Source of the DNA: Lachnospiraceae bacterium
Lineage (GTDB): Bacteria; Bacillota; Clostridia; Lachnospirales; Lachnospiraceae
Direction of reading: 5' to 3'
Length of the DNA stretch: 39,563 bases
Assembly (NCBI GenBank): GCA_024682115.1
Contig: JAIKZO010000150.1
Coordinates: 1-39,563 of the forward strand
The position numbers and the translations under genes are program-made. The notes under the pieces are model-generated. The model made no database searches, was not told the DNA's origin, and was given only the letters and a program-made list of their open reading frames with translations. This document shows positions 25,012-33,943 of this stretch, in pieces (position 1 is the first letter of the stretch; each line of letters starts with the position of its first letter).

Positions 25012-26964
25012 TTAATTGTTTTTAGTCAGGAAATCCAGGAACTCGTTCTTCGGGAGAGGTTTGGAGAAGTAAAAGCCCTGTATATAATCGCATCCTATCT
25101 CCATAAATCTTATAAGAGCTCTCTTATCTTCTATTCCCTCTACGAGGATCTTTTTATTCATACGCTTTAACATGCGCACGGTGTTCGAAATGACGATCCA
25201 CATGAGCGGAGTATCCATTTCGTCTACCAGCGTCTTGTCAAGCTTTACTATGCTCAAAGGAAGAGAAACAACTCTCTTTATATTCGAATATCCGGTTCCG
25301 TAATCATCGAGCGAGAACGGTATTCCGGCCTGTGAAAGCTTATCTATGTTCTTATCCGTTGTTTCCGGATCATAGTCCACCGCCGTTTCCGTAATCTCAA
25401 GGTTGATCTGATGCGGCTCGACTCCGTATTTTTTCATATAGGCATCGATCTTTTCAAAAAGATCCGCTTCGATACACTGTGCGACCGAAAGATTTATCTC
25501 CACATATTCAAGGCCCGAGTTCCTGAACTCTTCGCTTCCGACAAATCTGCATACATCTTCTATAACGTAATCGCCTATCTCATGAATGGCTCCGCTCTGC
25601 TCCGCAGCCGGAATGAAAAGTGCAGGAGAAACAAAACCGTACACTTCATCGTTCAGTCTTATCAGTGCTTCGGCCGAAACGAATTTATCTTCCTTGATCG
25701 AATAAATAGGCTGATAATACATTTCGAAATTGCGATTCTGTATTCCGCGGCTTATGATCATATCCATTTCGGATCTGACCTTAAAGTCTTTGGTCTTTGC
25801 GATCTTTGAAAGGACTATTACCCTTCTCTCATCCGGAAGCTTCGTATGGAAGGAATTGGCGAAATTAAGAAGCGACGCTTCGTTTGAGATATCATCGGGA
25901 CAATGCACCAGGCAAACCCTTGCATCGAGCATGACTTCCATCTGCTTGATCTTGATGGGTTCAAGCAGATACGCGGCGATAACACGACCGGCATCCAGTA
26001 TATGCTCATACATATCAACGTCTCCGGCGATCGCGAACGCTCCGATATTGAGATAGAAATTATCCGAGCGAAGACCGCTTATCCGACACATCCTCTCTAT
26101 CTTCCCGGAGATGTTTTCAAGCAGGACGAGGTAGTTATCAAGTCCGAGACTGCTCCTTAAAGATCTTGAATTAACAAACCTGATGAAGAGATATATCTTG
26201 GGAGCCCCGGAGCTGAAATTGGTCCTTACCGTATGAAGGAATGCGTTGTAATTCTGCAGACCCACCACATAATCCATCATCTCCTCGGGACGCTGGATCA
26301 TGATCGCTATGGATATCGCCATTATCGCAAGGGCAAAGGATGATATCCTGAACCACTCCGACATTACCTGGATATAAAGCGCAAACGCATTCATTAGGAC
26401 AAGAAGCCCCAGTGCTATGGATTTTATCCGCCCCAAAAGGTGTCTGTACCTTATTATCGTAACAAAGCACAATATAAGAAAATAAAAGAATATCAGATAA
26501 AAGATCGAGATATAGGAAGTTTCTACATACTTTTCGGAATCATCGATATAAAACAGATTTCCTGTGAACATATTCTGTAAAAGGATGATCAGGTAACCTC
26601 CCAAAGGGACGGCCCACCAAAGAAACATGGATTCGACATCCTTTATCTTATGCCATATTCCGATGTAGGAGCAAAGGTATAAAAAGAAAGTGGGAATGAC
26701 TATTCCAAGCAACAGGAAATACGCGTATTTGAACACATATCTGTTTATCTCGAGAAAGATGGGAATGTTGGGGATCCGTTCGTAGCTTAGGCTTTTCCTG
26801 TCGGCAAAAGACAAAAGGAGAATTATAACGCAAAAGCACAGAAACAAAGCATTGTTCCTGCCCTTTGTGAGTTTGCGCACTATTAATGCCAGAACCAGTG
26901 TGGCAATTGCTGCAACGGCGCATCCGTCGAAGTAAATGTTTACCACTGTGTAACCCCTTGTCAT
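25012..26964 (-). CDS. Membrane c-di-GMP phosphodiesterase, paralog of the next gene
   Basis: This 650-residue protein has the same plan as its neighbour: membrane sensor (about 1-225), degenerate GGDEF (YLNIGAFAIAGDVDMYE at the active-site position) and an intact EAL domain (about 412-648: [58 protein letters not shown]). The two arose by tandem duplication but have diverged, most strongly in the sensor halves. The ATG at 26964 lacks a good ribosome site; a GTG at 26946 sits seven bases after AAGGGG and may be the true start. A possible promoter lies just upstream. The sensed signal is unknown. Confidence 0.92.
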   Translation of the reverse strand: MTRGYTVVNIYFDGCAVAAIATLVLALIVRKLTKGRNNALFLCFCVIILLLSFADRKSLSYERIPNIPIFLEINRYVFKYAYFLLLGIVIPTFFLYLCSYIGIWHKIKDVESMFLWWAVPLGGYLIILLQNMFTGNLFYIDDSEKYVETSYISIFYLIFFYFLILCFVTIIRYRHLLGRIKSIALGLLVLMNAFALYIQVMSEWFRISSFALAIMAISIAIMIQRPEEMMDYVVGLQNYNAFLHTVRTNFSSGAPKIYLFIRFVNSRSLRSSLGLDNYLVLLENISGKIERMCRISGLRSDNFYLNIGAFAIAGDVDMYEHILDAGRVIAAYLLEPIKIKQMEVMLDARVCLVHCPDDISNEASLLNFANSFHTKLPDERRVIVLSKIAKTKDFKVRSEMDMIISRGIQNRNFEMYYQPIYSIKEDKFVSAEALIRLNDEVYGFVSPALFIPAAEQSGAIHEIGDYVIEDVCRFVGSEEFRNSGLEYVEINLSVAQCIEADLFEKIDAYMKKYGVEPHQINLEITETAVDYDPETTDKNIDKLSQAGIPFSLDDYGTGYSNIKRVVSLPLSIVKLDKTLVDEMDTPLMWIVISNTVRMLKRMNKKILVEGIEDKRALIRFMEIGCDYIQGFYFSKPLPKNEFLDFLTKNN

Positions 26965-26992
26965 CCGCGAGGCGTAAGCCTCATAATAAATA

Positions 26993-27022
26993 ATCTTATC
27001 ACTTTTGGGACTATAGTATCAA
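26993..27022 (-). promoter_or_regulatory. Possible promoter of the EAL-EAL-MCP unit
   Basis: On the minus strand TTGATA (27017-27022) and TAAGAT (26993-26998) are separated by 18 bases. It lies in the 65-bp gap after the DAHP synthase gene. A short hairpin, GAGGCTTACGCCTC, follows directly before the first start codon. Confidence 0.4.
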
Positions 27023-27029
27023 GTGTCCC

Positions 27030-28070
27030 CTACCACATTTCGGCTATCTCCATGATCAACTGTTCCGTCTTTTCCCAACCGAGACAGGGATCCGTTATCG
27101 ACTGGCCGTAAGTCCCCCCGCCGATCTCCTGTCTTCCGTCAACGATATAGCTCTCAACCATGAATCCCTTGAGGATGTTTCTTATCCTGTCATGATTCTT
27201 GGCCGAAGAAATGACCTCTTTGATGATACGAGGCTGTTCGAAAGGATTCTTATCCGAATTACAGTGATTTGTATCTATGATAAGAGAAGGAAATCTTATC
27301 CCGTATTTTTCTATGTATTCATCGTAAAAATCGCAAAGGAGAAGGATATCCTCATAATGATAGTTAGGTATGGAACGACCGTGCTTGCTCGTATGTCCTC
27401 GAAGTATCGCATGAGCGTACGGATTTCCTTTTGAATGAGCCTCCCATCCGCGGTATATGAACGTATGAGGGTTCTGTGCAGTCAGTATCGCGTTCATCAT
27501 CACATTGAAATCTCCGCTTGTCGGGTTCTTCATTCCGACGGGAACCTCGATGCCGCTGGCCGTGAGCCTGTGCTGCTGGTCTTCCACCGAACGTGCGCCT
27601 ACCGCAACATAAGCAAGAAGGTCATCAAGGTATTTGTGATTCTCCGGATAGAGCATCTCATCGGCACAGCTGAAGCCCGTCTCAAGGACCGCTCTCATAT
27701 GGAGTTCTCTCGTAGCTATGATACCCTTGAACATATCGGGTTTTTCATCGGGGTTCGGCTGATGAAGGAGACCTTTGTATCCGAAACCGGTAGTCCTGGG
27801 CTTATTTGTATATATCCTCGGGATGATGAATATCTTATCTGTTACCTTTTCCTGAACTTTGGCGAGCCTGCCGATATAATCGATAACACTGTCTTCGTTA
27901 TCGGCCGAGCAGGGACCTATGATGAGGATCAGTTCGTTCGACTTTCCCTCAAAGATATCGGCGATCTTTTTTGCTCTTTTTTCAACGATCGAGCTGACCT
28001 TGGCGGTAACGGGATACATCCGTTTTACCTCTGTGGGTATCGCCAGTTTTCTTTCAAATTCCATGTTCAT
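27030..28070 (-). CDS. aroF: 3-deoxy-7-phosphoheptulonate (DAHP) synthase, class I
   Basis: This 346-residue cytoplasmic enzyme condenses phosphoenolpyruvate with erythrose 4-phosphate, the first step of the shikimate pathway. Class I (AroF/G/H-type) signatures are clear: LILIIGPCSADNEDSV, IPRIYTNKPRTTGFGYKG, SCADEMLYPEN, VAVGARSVEDQQHR, MKNPTSGDF and YGQSITDPCLGWE. Length is normal for the family. The start has GAGGAG upstream. It follows chorismate synthase by 49 bases, so the first and last enzymes of the pathway share a transcript. The isozyme's feedback inhibitor cannot be told from sequence, so the gene symbol is by family only. Confidence 0.95.
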   Translation of the reverse strand: MNMEFERKLAIPTEVKRMYPVTAKVSSIVEKRAKKIADIFEGKSNELILIIGPCSADNEDSVIDYIGRLAKVQEKVTDKIFIIPRIYTNKPRTTGFGYKGLLHQPNPDEKPDMFKGIIATRELHMRAVLETGFSCADEMLYPENHKYLDDLLAYVAVGARSVEDQQHRLTASGIEVPVGMKNPTSGDFNVMMNAILTAQNPHTFIYRGWEAHSKGNPYAHAILRGHTSKHGRSIPNYHYEDILLLCDFYDEYIEKYGIRFPSLIIDTNHCNSDKNPFEQPRIIKEVISSAKNHDRIRNILKGFMVESYIVDGRQEIGGGTYGQSITDPCLGWEKTEQLIMEIAEMW

Positions 28071-28105
28071 AATAATTTTCTCCTCTTTTATCCGATGTCT
28101 GAGAT

Positions 28106-28120
28106 ACGGAAACTTTCCGT
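28106..28120. repeat. Short palindrome between aroC and the DAHP synthase gene
   Basis: ACGGAAA and TTTCCGT flank one base, touching the aroC stop. It could form a small hairpin in the intergenic mRNA; it lacks a T-run, so it is not a terminator. Confidence 0.4.
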
Positions 28121-29181
28121 TAAGATATCACGTCATATGTAACTAGTGCGAGCATACTGTCCACAACGACCCTTGCCCTGTGTATTATCGCGGGATCGTG
28201 TCTGCCCTTAAGGCTCAGCGTACACTCCTTATTATCCTTCATGTCTATCGTCTTCTGGTCTTTGAAGATCGAGGGTGTAGGCTTGACCGCACATTTTATC
28301 ACTATCGGCATTCCGTTCGAAATACCGCCGTTAATTCCCGAATTATTGTTTGACGACGTCACTACCTTTCCGTCCTTTATACCGAACTCATCATTGAATT
28401 CGCTGCCCCTTTTAAGGCAGTTTTCAAAAGCATCGGAAAATGACACTCCCTTTATCCCCGGGATCGAGAACAGCGCATGGGAATAAAGGCTCTCAAGGCT
28501 GTCAAAAAACGGTTCACCGAAGCCGGGCTTCATTCCGATGATCGCGCTTTCAAGATGTCCGCCTATGCTGTCGCCTTCTTTTGCAACTTCCTCTATAGCC
28601 GAGATCATGGCATCCTGCGCCTTCTTATCAAGCACCGCAAATTTTTCTTCGTTAAGGAAAGCGATATCTTTTTCAGGATCGTCAAATTCCCTGTCGCATA
28701 TACCTCCGAGCTTCTTTATATGCGTTCCTATCATTATCCCTTCTTCCTTAAGCGCAGGGATCACTATCGAAGCTCCGGCAACAAGGGCTGCGGTTATGCG
28801 TCCGCTGAAATGTCCTCCTCCGCGGTAATCTTCGAACCCGTTGTATTTTACATATGCGGTATAGTCAGCATGTGAAGGTCTTGCGATATATCTGGTGTCG
28901 GAATAATCCGAACTCTTTTTGTTCTCGTTCGGGATGATTATCGTAAGCGGGCTTCCGGTGGTATGGCCGTTAAAAGCCCCACTCACTATCCTGAAAGCAT
29001 CCTTTTCGACACGGGCGGTCCCGATGCTTCCGTAAGGTCTGCGGAGAGCAAGCTGATGATCGATGAATTCCTCATCGATCTTAATCCCGCTCTTTAATCC
29101 GTCAAGGACTATGCCTATCTCTTCCCCGTGGCTTTCGCCGAATATCGTAAAACTCAGTTTATTTCCGAATGTGTTTTTCAT
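28120..29181 (-). CDS. aroC: Chorismate synthase
   Basis: This 353-residue enzyme removes phosphate from EPSP to give chorismate and needs reduced FMN. Signatures are present in order: FTIFGESHGEEIG at the N-terminus, RRPYGSIGTARVEKD, ARPSHADYTAYVKYNG, GGGHFSGRITAA, NNNSGINGGISNGMPI, and KGRHDPAIIHRA near the end. Length is normal. It starts one base after the GNAT-fusion gene stop and is followed by DAHP synthase, so it lies in the middle of a probable five-gene transcript. No other aro or trp gene is present here. Confidence 0.96.
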   Translation of the reverse strand: MKNTFGNKLSFTIFGESHGEEIGIVLDGLKSGIKIDEEFIDHQLALRRPYGSIGTARVEKDAFRIVSGAFNGHTTGSPLTIIIPNENKKSSDYSDTRYIARPSHADYTAYVKYNGFEDYRGGGHFSGRITAALVAGASIVIPALKEEGIMIGTHIKKLGGICDREFDDPEKDIAFLNEEKFAVLDKKAQDAMISAIEEVAKEGDSIGGHLESAIIGMKPGFGEPFFDSLESLYSHALFSIPGIKGVSFSDAFENCLKRGSEFNDEFGIKDGKVVTSSNNNSGINGGISNGMPIVIKCAVKPTPSIFKDQKTIDMKDNKECTLSLKGRHDPAIIHRARVVVDSMLALVTYDVIS

Positions 29182-29182
29182 C

Positions 29183-29803
29183 TCAATCCTTCCGGCCGGT
29201 TACATCCTGCCTCTTTTTAAGGTTTTTCGAATCAAGCCAGACACCGAGGCCGAGTCCTGCAATGACACCTGCGATTATCCCCATAAGGATGTTGGCCACA
29301 AGGATCCCTATCGTCAGTCCCGCTATGATCCCCACAAAAAGATACAGTCCGCTCCAGCTGCTCTTGGGTTTAGTTATCGAATAGATCTCTTTTTTAACGC
29401 CGTCCTCGTGTTCCATGCGGCGATAGATGAACTGCGCGTTCAAAAGCGCATGTATCGCCGGATCGTTTTCAAGAACTACCGTTGCTTCGACCTCATAAAC
29501 GTCTCCTCTCCAGAAGAGCCATTTCGTAAGTGCCTTTAATGCCTGAGAGGCATAACCTCTGTCACGGTATCTTTCTTCAACTTCAAAGCTGATCACGACT
29601 TTTCCGAGTACGGGCTTATCTTCAAATCTGATGACCCCGACCCCGGTTCTTGACTTATCATATCTGTCTATGGTTATGATCTCCCAATCAGCATACCAGA
29701 AACCGTCCTTTGAACCGCTGTCGGAAAGTTCTCTGCTGCGGTCCGTAGGGACAGGTATTATCTCCATGTTATCCGATGTGATCGTGTAACTGTTTTTCTT
29801 CAT
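29183..29803 (-). CDS. GNAT acetyltransferase-like protein with C-terminal glycine-zipper membrane hairpin
   Basis: This 206-residue protein has a GNAT fold in residues about 10-145. The beta4 and acetyl-CoA loop region reads VVISFEVEERYRDRGYASQALKAL, which preserves the R-x-x-G-x-A pyrophosphate-binding pattern, and ATVVLENDPAIHALLNAQFIYRR follows the RimJ/RimL pattern. Residues about 155-195 are two closely spaced hydrophobic helices rich in small residues (GIIAGLTIGILVANILMG, IIAGVIAGLGLGVWL), ending in a basic tail. GNAT proteins are usually soluble, so the membrane hairpin is unusual. It lies between a GGDEF cyclase and aroC. The acetyl acceptor is unknown. Confidence 0.85.
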   Translation of the reverse strand: MKKNSYTITSDNMEIIPVPTDRSRELSDSGSKDGFWYADWEIITIDRYDKSRTGVGVIRFEDKPVLGKVVISFEVEERYRDRGYASQALKALTKWLFWRGDVYEVEATVVLENDPAIHALLNAQFIYRRMEHEDGVKKEIYSITKPKSSWSGLYLFVGIIAGLTIGILVANILMGIIAGVIAGLGLGVWLDSKNLKKRQDVTGRKD

Positions 29804-29820
29804 TAATTTCCGGATCTTTC

Positions 29821-31623
29821 CTAACCGCGGCGGCGGTCATTCTTTCCCTTGTAATGTTCCTTCTTTTCTGCAAACATCATATCCTCGGCATGTTTTATGA
29901 ACGAATTGGCATCAAGGAAATTCCTGTATTCAACGTTATATCCGACCGATGCGCTGAACCCGTGTTCCGCAAGGACCTTTTTGAGTTCCTGTACGTCTTC
30001 GGCTATCTTTTCGCGTGGTGTGTCAAACACAAATGCTATGAATTCGTCTCCGCCTATCCTAAACGTATCGTTCTTTCCCCAAAGCTCGGACACTTTACCG
30101 GCAACGGTCTTTATCATGAAGTCGCCTCTGTCATGTCCTTCTTCGTTGTTTATCTCGTGAAGGCCGTCGACATCGATATAAATGCATCCTATGGTATCGT
30201 AATCACCGTCGCCGTAAGTCTTTATCTTATTCTCGAAACAGTATCTGTTCTGCAGTCCCGTAAGGCCATCCATGTCTCTTTCGTTTATGGCCTTTTCATA
30301 AAGCTGCTGCTGTCTCATCTCGTTACGGACGAGCGTATCTACATTTCTGAAAGCGGCAACTATGTTGACTTCACCGTTTCCGGATACCGCCTTTGTGCAG
30401 CAGATCCTTAAGTAAACAACCTCACCGTTCTCATTCACTCTCTTAAAAGTGATCGGATAAATACCTTCCTCCGGAACGTTATTTAAGAGATTCTCGAATT
30501 TCATCTCTTCGATCATCCGTTCCTTGTCTTCGTCGGCAACAAATCTCTCAACGTAATACCTGACACCTTCGTCATATCCTTCATCCTGCGACTCGGCATA
30601 TCTTAAGAACTCGGTCACACGAACGTTATCCGATGCTCTGTACAGTTCCGCAACATTGCCCGGCTTTATCAGGATGACCGTATAGAAATCCCTCGTAAGT
30701 CCGTCAAGGAGCGAAAGTTGGAAATCCTTTTGCTTTTTATGCTCCTGCTGCGATCTGATCTCATCATCCTTAACGGCAAATCCCATGATAACGACATTCG
30801 ATGCATCTTCCTGGGCAACCTTAACGCATTTCATCTCACAGTAGCAGTTATCGTTATTAAGATAAATCCTGGTAAAGTGATCCTGATTGACAAGACATCT
30901 TCTCACATAATCTCTGGAGAGGATCTCTGTCATTCTTTCCTTATCTTCATCGATAACGGCATGGTCTATATACTCTTCGACAGCCTTGTCATAATCCATA
31001 TGATAGAACTTGTCACCGAACATGCCCTGGATCCTGTTACTTAAGTCGAACGGAGCAACTTCTTTTGTATCGAGATTTACGTAGTAAACGGAAGAATACT
31101 CGCGGCTTAACGCATACACGCCCGAAACATAACGTTTATGCATTTCCTCGATCATCAGTTTTTCCCTGATCTGCGAATCGACGTCGGTACAGATGATAAT
31201 GACTTCCGTTGGTTCTTCATCAATTCCGTCGAGTTTTCTTACCGTGATCCTGTTATACAGATAGTATCTGTTGTCATACTTCCATCTGTAATAAAGAGAC
31301 TCACTCTTTTTGTTTCTGAGAACAGGAACATAATGAGCGGGATCCAAAAGATCAAGAAGAGGCTTTCTATCTTCCGGATGGGTATATGCAGTCACGATCT
31401 CCTTGAAAGCATCGACAGGATCATCATGCTTTAGAAGCACCTGCCTGGTATCTTCCTCGTTGTGATCATTAAGCAGTCTTACTATCCTGGAATTATCCTT
31501 TATATTGTGATAGCAGACAAAGATCCGGTCCTCCAGCAGCGAATCGGTCAGTCGTTCACGAAGAAGTTGCTTCTGGTCCTCATCAAAATTTCCCGAATAA
31601 TAGATTCCGTTTTTAAATTCCAT
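29821..31623 (-). CDS. Diguanylate cyclase with PAS-like sensor region
   Basis: This 600-residue protein has no membrane helix. The C-terminal GGDEF domain (about 430-595) is intact: DGLTGLQNRYCF, IYIDVDGLHEINNEEGHDRGD and RIGGDEFIAFV at about residue 523. The RxxD inhibitory site expected five residues before GGDEF is absent (GKND), so product inhibition may be weak. The N-terminal 420 residues look like two or three PAS-type modules joined by helices (for example SLYYRWKYDNRYYLYNRITV, SSVYYVNLDTKEV), so it probably senses a cytoplasmic signal. It should make c-di-GMP, opposing the two EAL proteins nearby. A good AGGGG ribosome site precedes the ATG. Confidence 0.93.
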   Translation of the reverse strand: MEFKNGIYYSGNFDEDQKQLLRERLTDSLLEDRIFVCYHNIKDNSRIVRLLNDHNEEDTRQVLLKHDDPVDAFKEIVTAYTHPEDRKPLLDLLDPAHYVPVLRNKKSESLYYRWKYDNRYYLYNRITVRKLDGIDEEPTEVIIICTDVDSQIREKLMIEEMHKRYVSGVYALSREYSSVYYVNLDTKEVAPFDLSNRIQGMFGDKFYHMDYDKAVEEYIDHAVIDEDKERMTEILSRDYVRRCLVNQDHFTRIYLNNDNCYCEMKCVKVAQEDASNVVIMGFAVKDDEIRSQQEHKKQKDFQLSLLDGLTRDFYTVILIKPGNVAELYRASDNVRVTEFLRYAESQDEGYDEGVRYYVERFVADEDKERMIEEMKFENLLNNVPEEGIYPITFKRVNENGEVVYLRICCTKAVSGNGEVNIVAAFRNVDTLVRNEMRQQQLYEKAINERDMDGLTGLQNRYCFENKIKTYGDGDYDTIGCIYIDVDGLHEINNEEGHDRGDFMIKTVAGKVSELWGKNDTFRIGGDEFIAFVFDTPREKIAEDVQELKKVLAEHGFSASVGYNVEYRNFLDANSFIKHAEDMMFAEKKEHYKGKNDRRRG

Positions 31624-31658
31624 TTGTTACCCCTCTGAAACAAACTTAATAACGATCC

Positions 31659-33029
31659 CTAATTTCCTTCTGCTATACGTCTTGCCACATATACTCCGCT
31701 GGCAGACGCATGAGACAATGAATGCGTGACTCCGCTTCCGTCTCCTATCATATAAAGTCCCTTGTATCCGGTCTCGAGGTTTTCGTCGACCGAAACCTCC
31801 ATGTTATAGAACTTGACTTCCACACCGTAAAGGAGCGTGTCGTCATTTGCCGTTCCCGGAGCTATCTTATCGAGCGCATATATCATCTCCATTATGCCGT
31901 CCAGGATCCTTTTCGGAAGAACGAGGCTCAAGTCGCCGGGAGTTGCATTAAGGGTGGGCGTTACCAGGCCTTCCGCTATCCTCTTTTCGTTACTCCTTCT
32001 TCCGCGGACCAGATCACCGAAACGCTGGACGATGACTCCGCCTCCGAGCATGTTCGAAAGCCTTGCGATGCTCTCGCCGTATCCGTTTGAGTCCTTGAAA
32101 GGTTCGGAGAAATGCTTCGCTACAAGAAGTGCGAAGTTCGTATTGTCCGTCTGCATCTCCTTGCTTTCGTAGCTGTGTCCGTTTACCGTGATGATCCCGT
32201 TGGTGTTCTCGTTGACCACGATGCCGTGGGGATTCATACAGAATGTCCTGACGTTATCCTCAAATTTCTCCGTGCGGTATACTATCTTGCTCTCATAAAG
32301 TTCATCCGTAAGGTGTGAAAATATAACCGACGGAAGCTCTACTCTGACACCTATGTCAACTCTGTTGCTCTTTGCGGGGATCTTAAGGTCTTCGCAGACC
32401 GTTTCCATCCATTTGCTTCCGCTGCGTCCGACGGATACTATACACTGCTTACAGGTATATTCACCCTTTGCGGTCTTTATTTCAAATCCTTCATCCAACG
32501 CTTCGATCTTTTCGACCGCGGTCATGAAATAAAAGTCCACGGTGTCCTTAAGATAAGCATACAGATTCTGAAGTACCACGTAGTTGATATCCGTACCGAG
32601 ATGTCTTACGGAAGCATCGAGGAGTTTCAGCTTGTTCTGCATGCAGACCTTTTTAAGCTGAGTACCCGCTGTCGAATAAAGCTTTGTGCCTTCTCCGCCG
32701 TTCTTCATGTTTATGCTGTCAACATATTCCATGAGCTCGATGGCCTTGGTCTTACCGATATGCTCGTAAAGCGTGCCTCCGAAATCGTTCGTTATATTGT
32801 ATTTTCCGTCCGAAAAAGCTCCGGCACCGCCAAAGCCGCTCATGATCGAGCAGGATTTACAGCCTATACAGGTCTTTATCTTATCGTTATCGATCGGGCA
32901 TTTTCTCTTTTCGAGTTCGGACCCCGCATCAAAGACCGCAACCTTAAGATCAGGCCTTTTTTCTTTCAGTTCATAAGCGGAATATATGCCTCCGGGTCCA
33001 GCCCCGATGATTATGACATCATAGTTCAT
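31659..33029 (-). CDS. FAD-dependent dehydrogenase of the COG2509 type
   Basis: This 456-residue cytoplasmic flavoprotein starts with a Rossmann dinucleotide motif, DVIIIGAGPGGIYSAYEL. A cysteine cluster, TCIGCKSC, and the motif SGFGGAGAFSDGKYN follow, both typical of the COG2509 family of uncharacterised FAD-dependent dehydrogenases. The C-terminal GLYMIGDGSGVTHSLSHASASG binds FAD. The redox substrate is unknown. It appears to be the first gene of a unit running into the diguanylate cyclase 35 bases downstream. The upstream 194-bp gap contains the terminator of the next gene. Confidence 0.9.
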   Translation of the reverse strand: MNYDVIIIGAGPGGIYSAYELKEKRPDLKVAVFDAGSELEKRKCPIDNDKIKTCIGCKSCSIMSGFGGAGAFSDGKYNITNDFGGTLYEHIGKTKAIELMEYVDSINMKNGGEGTKLYSTAGTQLKKVCMQNKLKLLDASVRHLGTDINYVVLQNLYAYLKDTVDFYFMTAVEKIEALDEGFEIKTAKGEYTCKQCIVSVGRSGSKWMETVCEDLKIPAKSNRVDIGVRVELPSVIFSHLTDELYESKIVYRTEKFEDNVRTFCMNPHGIVVNENTNGIITVNGHSYESKEMQTDNTNFALLVAKHFSEPFKDSNGYGESIARLSNMLGGGVIVQRFGDLVRGRRSNEKRIAEGLVTPTLNATPGDLSLVLPKRILDGIMEMIYALDKIAPGTANDDTLLYGVEVKFYNMEVSVDENLETGYKGLYMIGDGSGVTHSLSHASASGVYVARRIAEGN

Positions 33030-33177
33030 TTTACGTGTATTTCCTCTTCCTTATTTGCGTGCAGCGCATACATGGTTATTTTATCATATTTTATGCGGGT
33101 TAGGAAGTGCTCACCCCTTATATTCGCGTGCGTTTCCCATCATGGAAATCCCACGGAGATTTTCTGCAACGTAAAAA

Positions 33178-33200
33178 CGGCGGAAGCATCGCTCCCGCCG
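33178..33200 (-). terminator. Intrinsic terminator of the small lipoprotein gene
   Basis: On the minus strand a 10-bp stem, CGGCGGGAGC with GCTTCCGCCG (one G-T pair), closes a 3-base loop and is followed by TTTTTA. It begins about 25 bases after the lipoprotein stop. Confidence 0.9.
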
Positions 33201-33223
33201 TCCGATAAGATCGTTATTTCCGA

Positions 33224-33916
33224 CTACTTAACCGTGATAGCTGTTATGTGAGGGTTGGGTCCTTCATACCAGTAAAGGAATCCTTCGACATCACAAACCT
33301 GGCCGACTTCGAGCGAACCTACTTTGTTGTAGAAATCACTGTCACTTCCGTTGAGATAATACTCAAGGCAGAAGTAATACTCGTTGCCGTCCTTTGTAAA
33401 GTTAACATAGATGTCATCACCGGGCTCGTTGTTCTTGTATGAAACGGCCGAAACAGTCATATCCTTAAATGAAACGAGCTGGTTCTGATACTTCTTGAGT
33501 TCGTCTTTTCCGAGGTAGCTTGTTACATCTACGGGAGAAGCGGTGTAGTTACCGTCTTCAAACTCGAATGTAGCATCTGCGATCTCAATCTCTCCTGACC
33601 ACTCTGTCTTATATCCCTTAGCCTTGAACTTGGTTCCGGGAGTAAGCTTTGCAGCATCTTCTTCCGAACAAGCCATTTCATAGAGGAAATATGCTCCGTC
33701 CTTATCAGCTGCATAAACAGTGATCTTGTTATCCCACCATGACTGATGAGCCTGAACATATGCTTCGATGGTAACCTCTGAATCAAGGGCTGCAGCATCG
33801 TACTCAGCATAAGTCATAACGCCTTCTGATTTCTTCTCTGATCCACCCTTGCCGCAGGCTGTGAGCATTACAGCTGCCATAGCAAGTGTAAGAGCCGCTA
33901 CTAATACTTTTTTCAT
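33224..33916 (-). CDS. Small lipoprotein with tRNA_anti/OB-fold-like domain
   Basis: This 230-residue protein has a lipoprotein signal (VMLTAC, Cys21). The region VTIEAYVQAHQSWWDNKITVYAAD, then YFLYEMACSEEDAAKL and GTKFKAKGYKTEWSGEIEIADA, resembles the extracellular OB-fold lipoproteins found in gut Clostridia (from memory). A second similar half follows (residues about 135-230), ending with GQVCDVEGFLYWYEGPNPHITAI. AAGGAG precedes the ATG. It ends at a strong terminator and is probably monocistronic. Its codon use looks biased like that of the LplA-type gene, suggesting good expression. Binding target unknown. Confidence 0.85.
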   Translation of the reverse strand: MKKVLVAALTLAMAAVMLTACGKGGSEKKSEGVMTYAEYDAAALDSEVTIEAYVQAHQSWWDNKITVYAADKDGAYFLYEMACSEEDAAKLTPGTKFKAKGYKTEWSGEIEIADATFEFEDGNYTASPVDVTSYLGKDELKKYQNQLVSFKDMTVSAVSYKNNEPGDDIYVNFTKDGNEYYFCLEYYLNGSDSDFYNKVGSLEVGQVCDVEGFLYWYEGPNPHITAITVK

Positions 33917-33943
33917 AATACTCTCCTTTTTTATGCTTCCAAA

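Noticed and set aside
20941-26964. Active GGDEF domains in the two EAL proteins
   Set aside because: The GGDEF motif is replaced in both (AYLGED and AIAGDV regions), so only phosphodiesterase activity is supported.
26950-26985. GAGGCTTACGCCTC hairpin as a terminator of the DAHP synthase gene
   Set aside because: The stem is only about 5 bp and no T-run follows in the transcription direction; it overlaps the likely start of the EAL gene.
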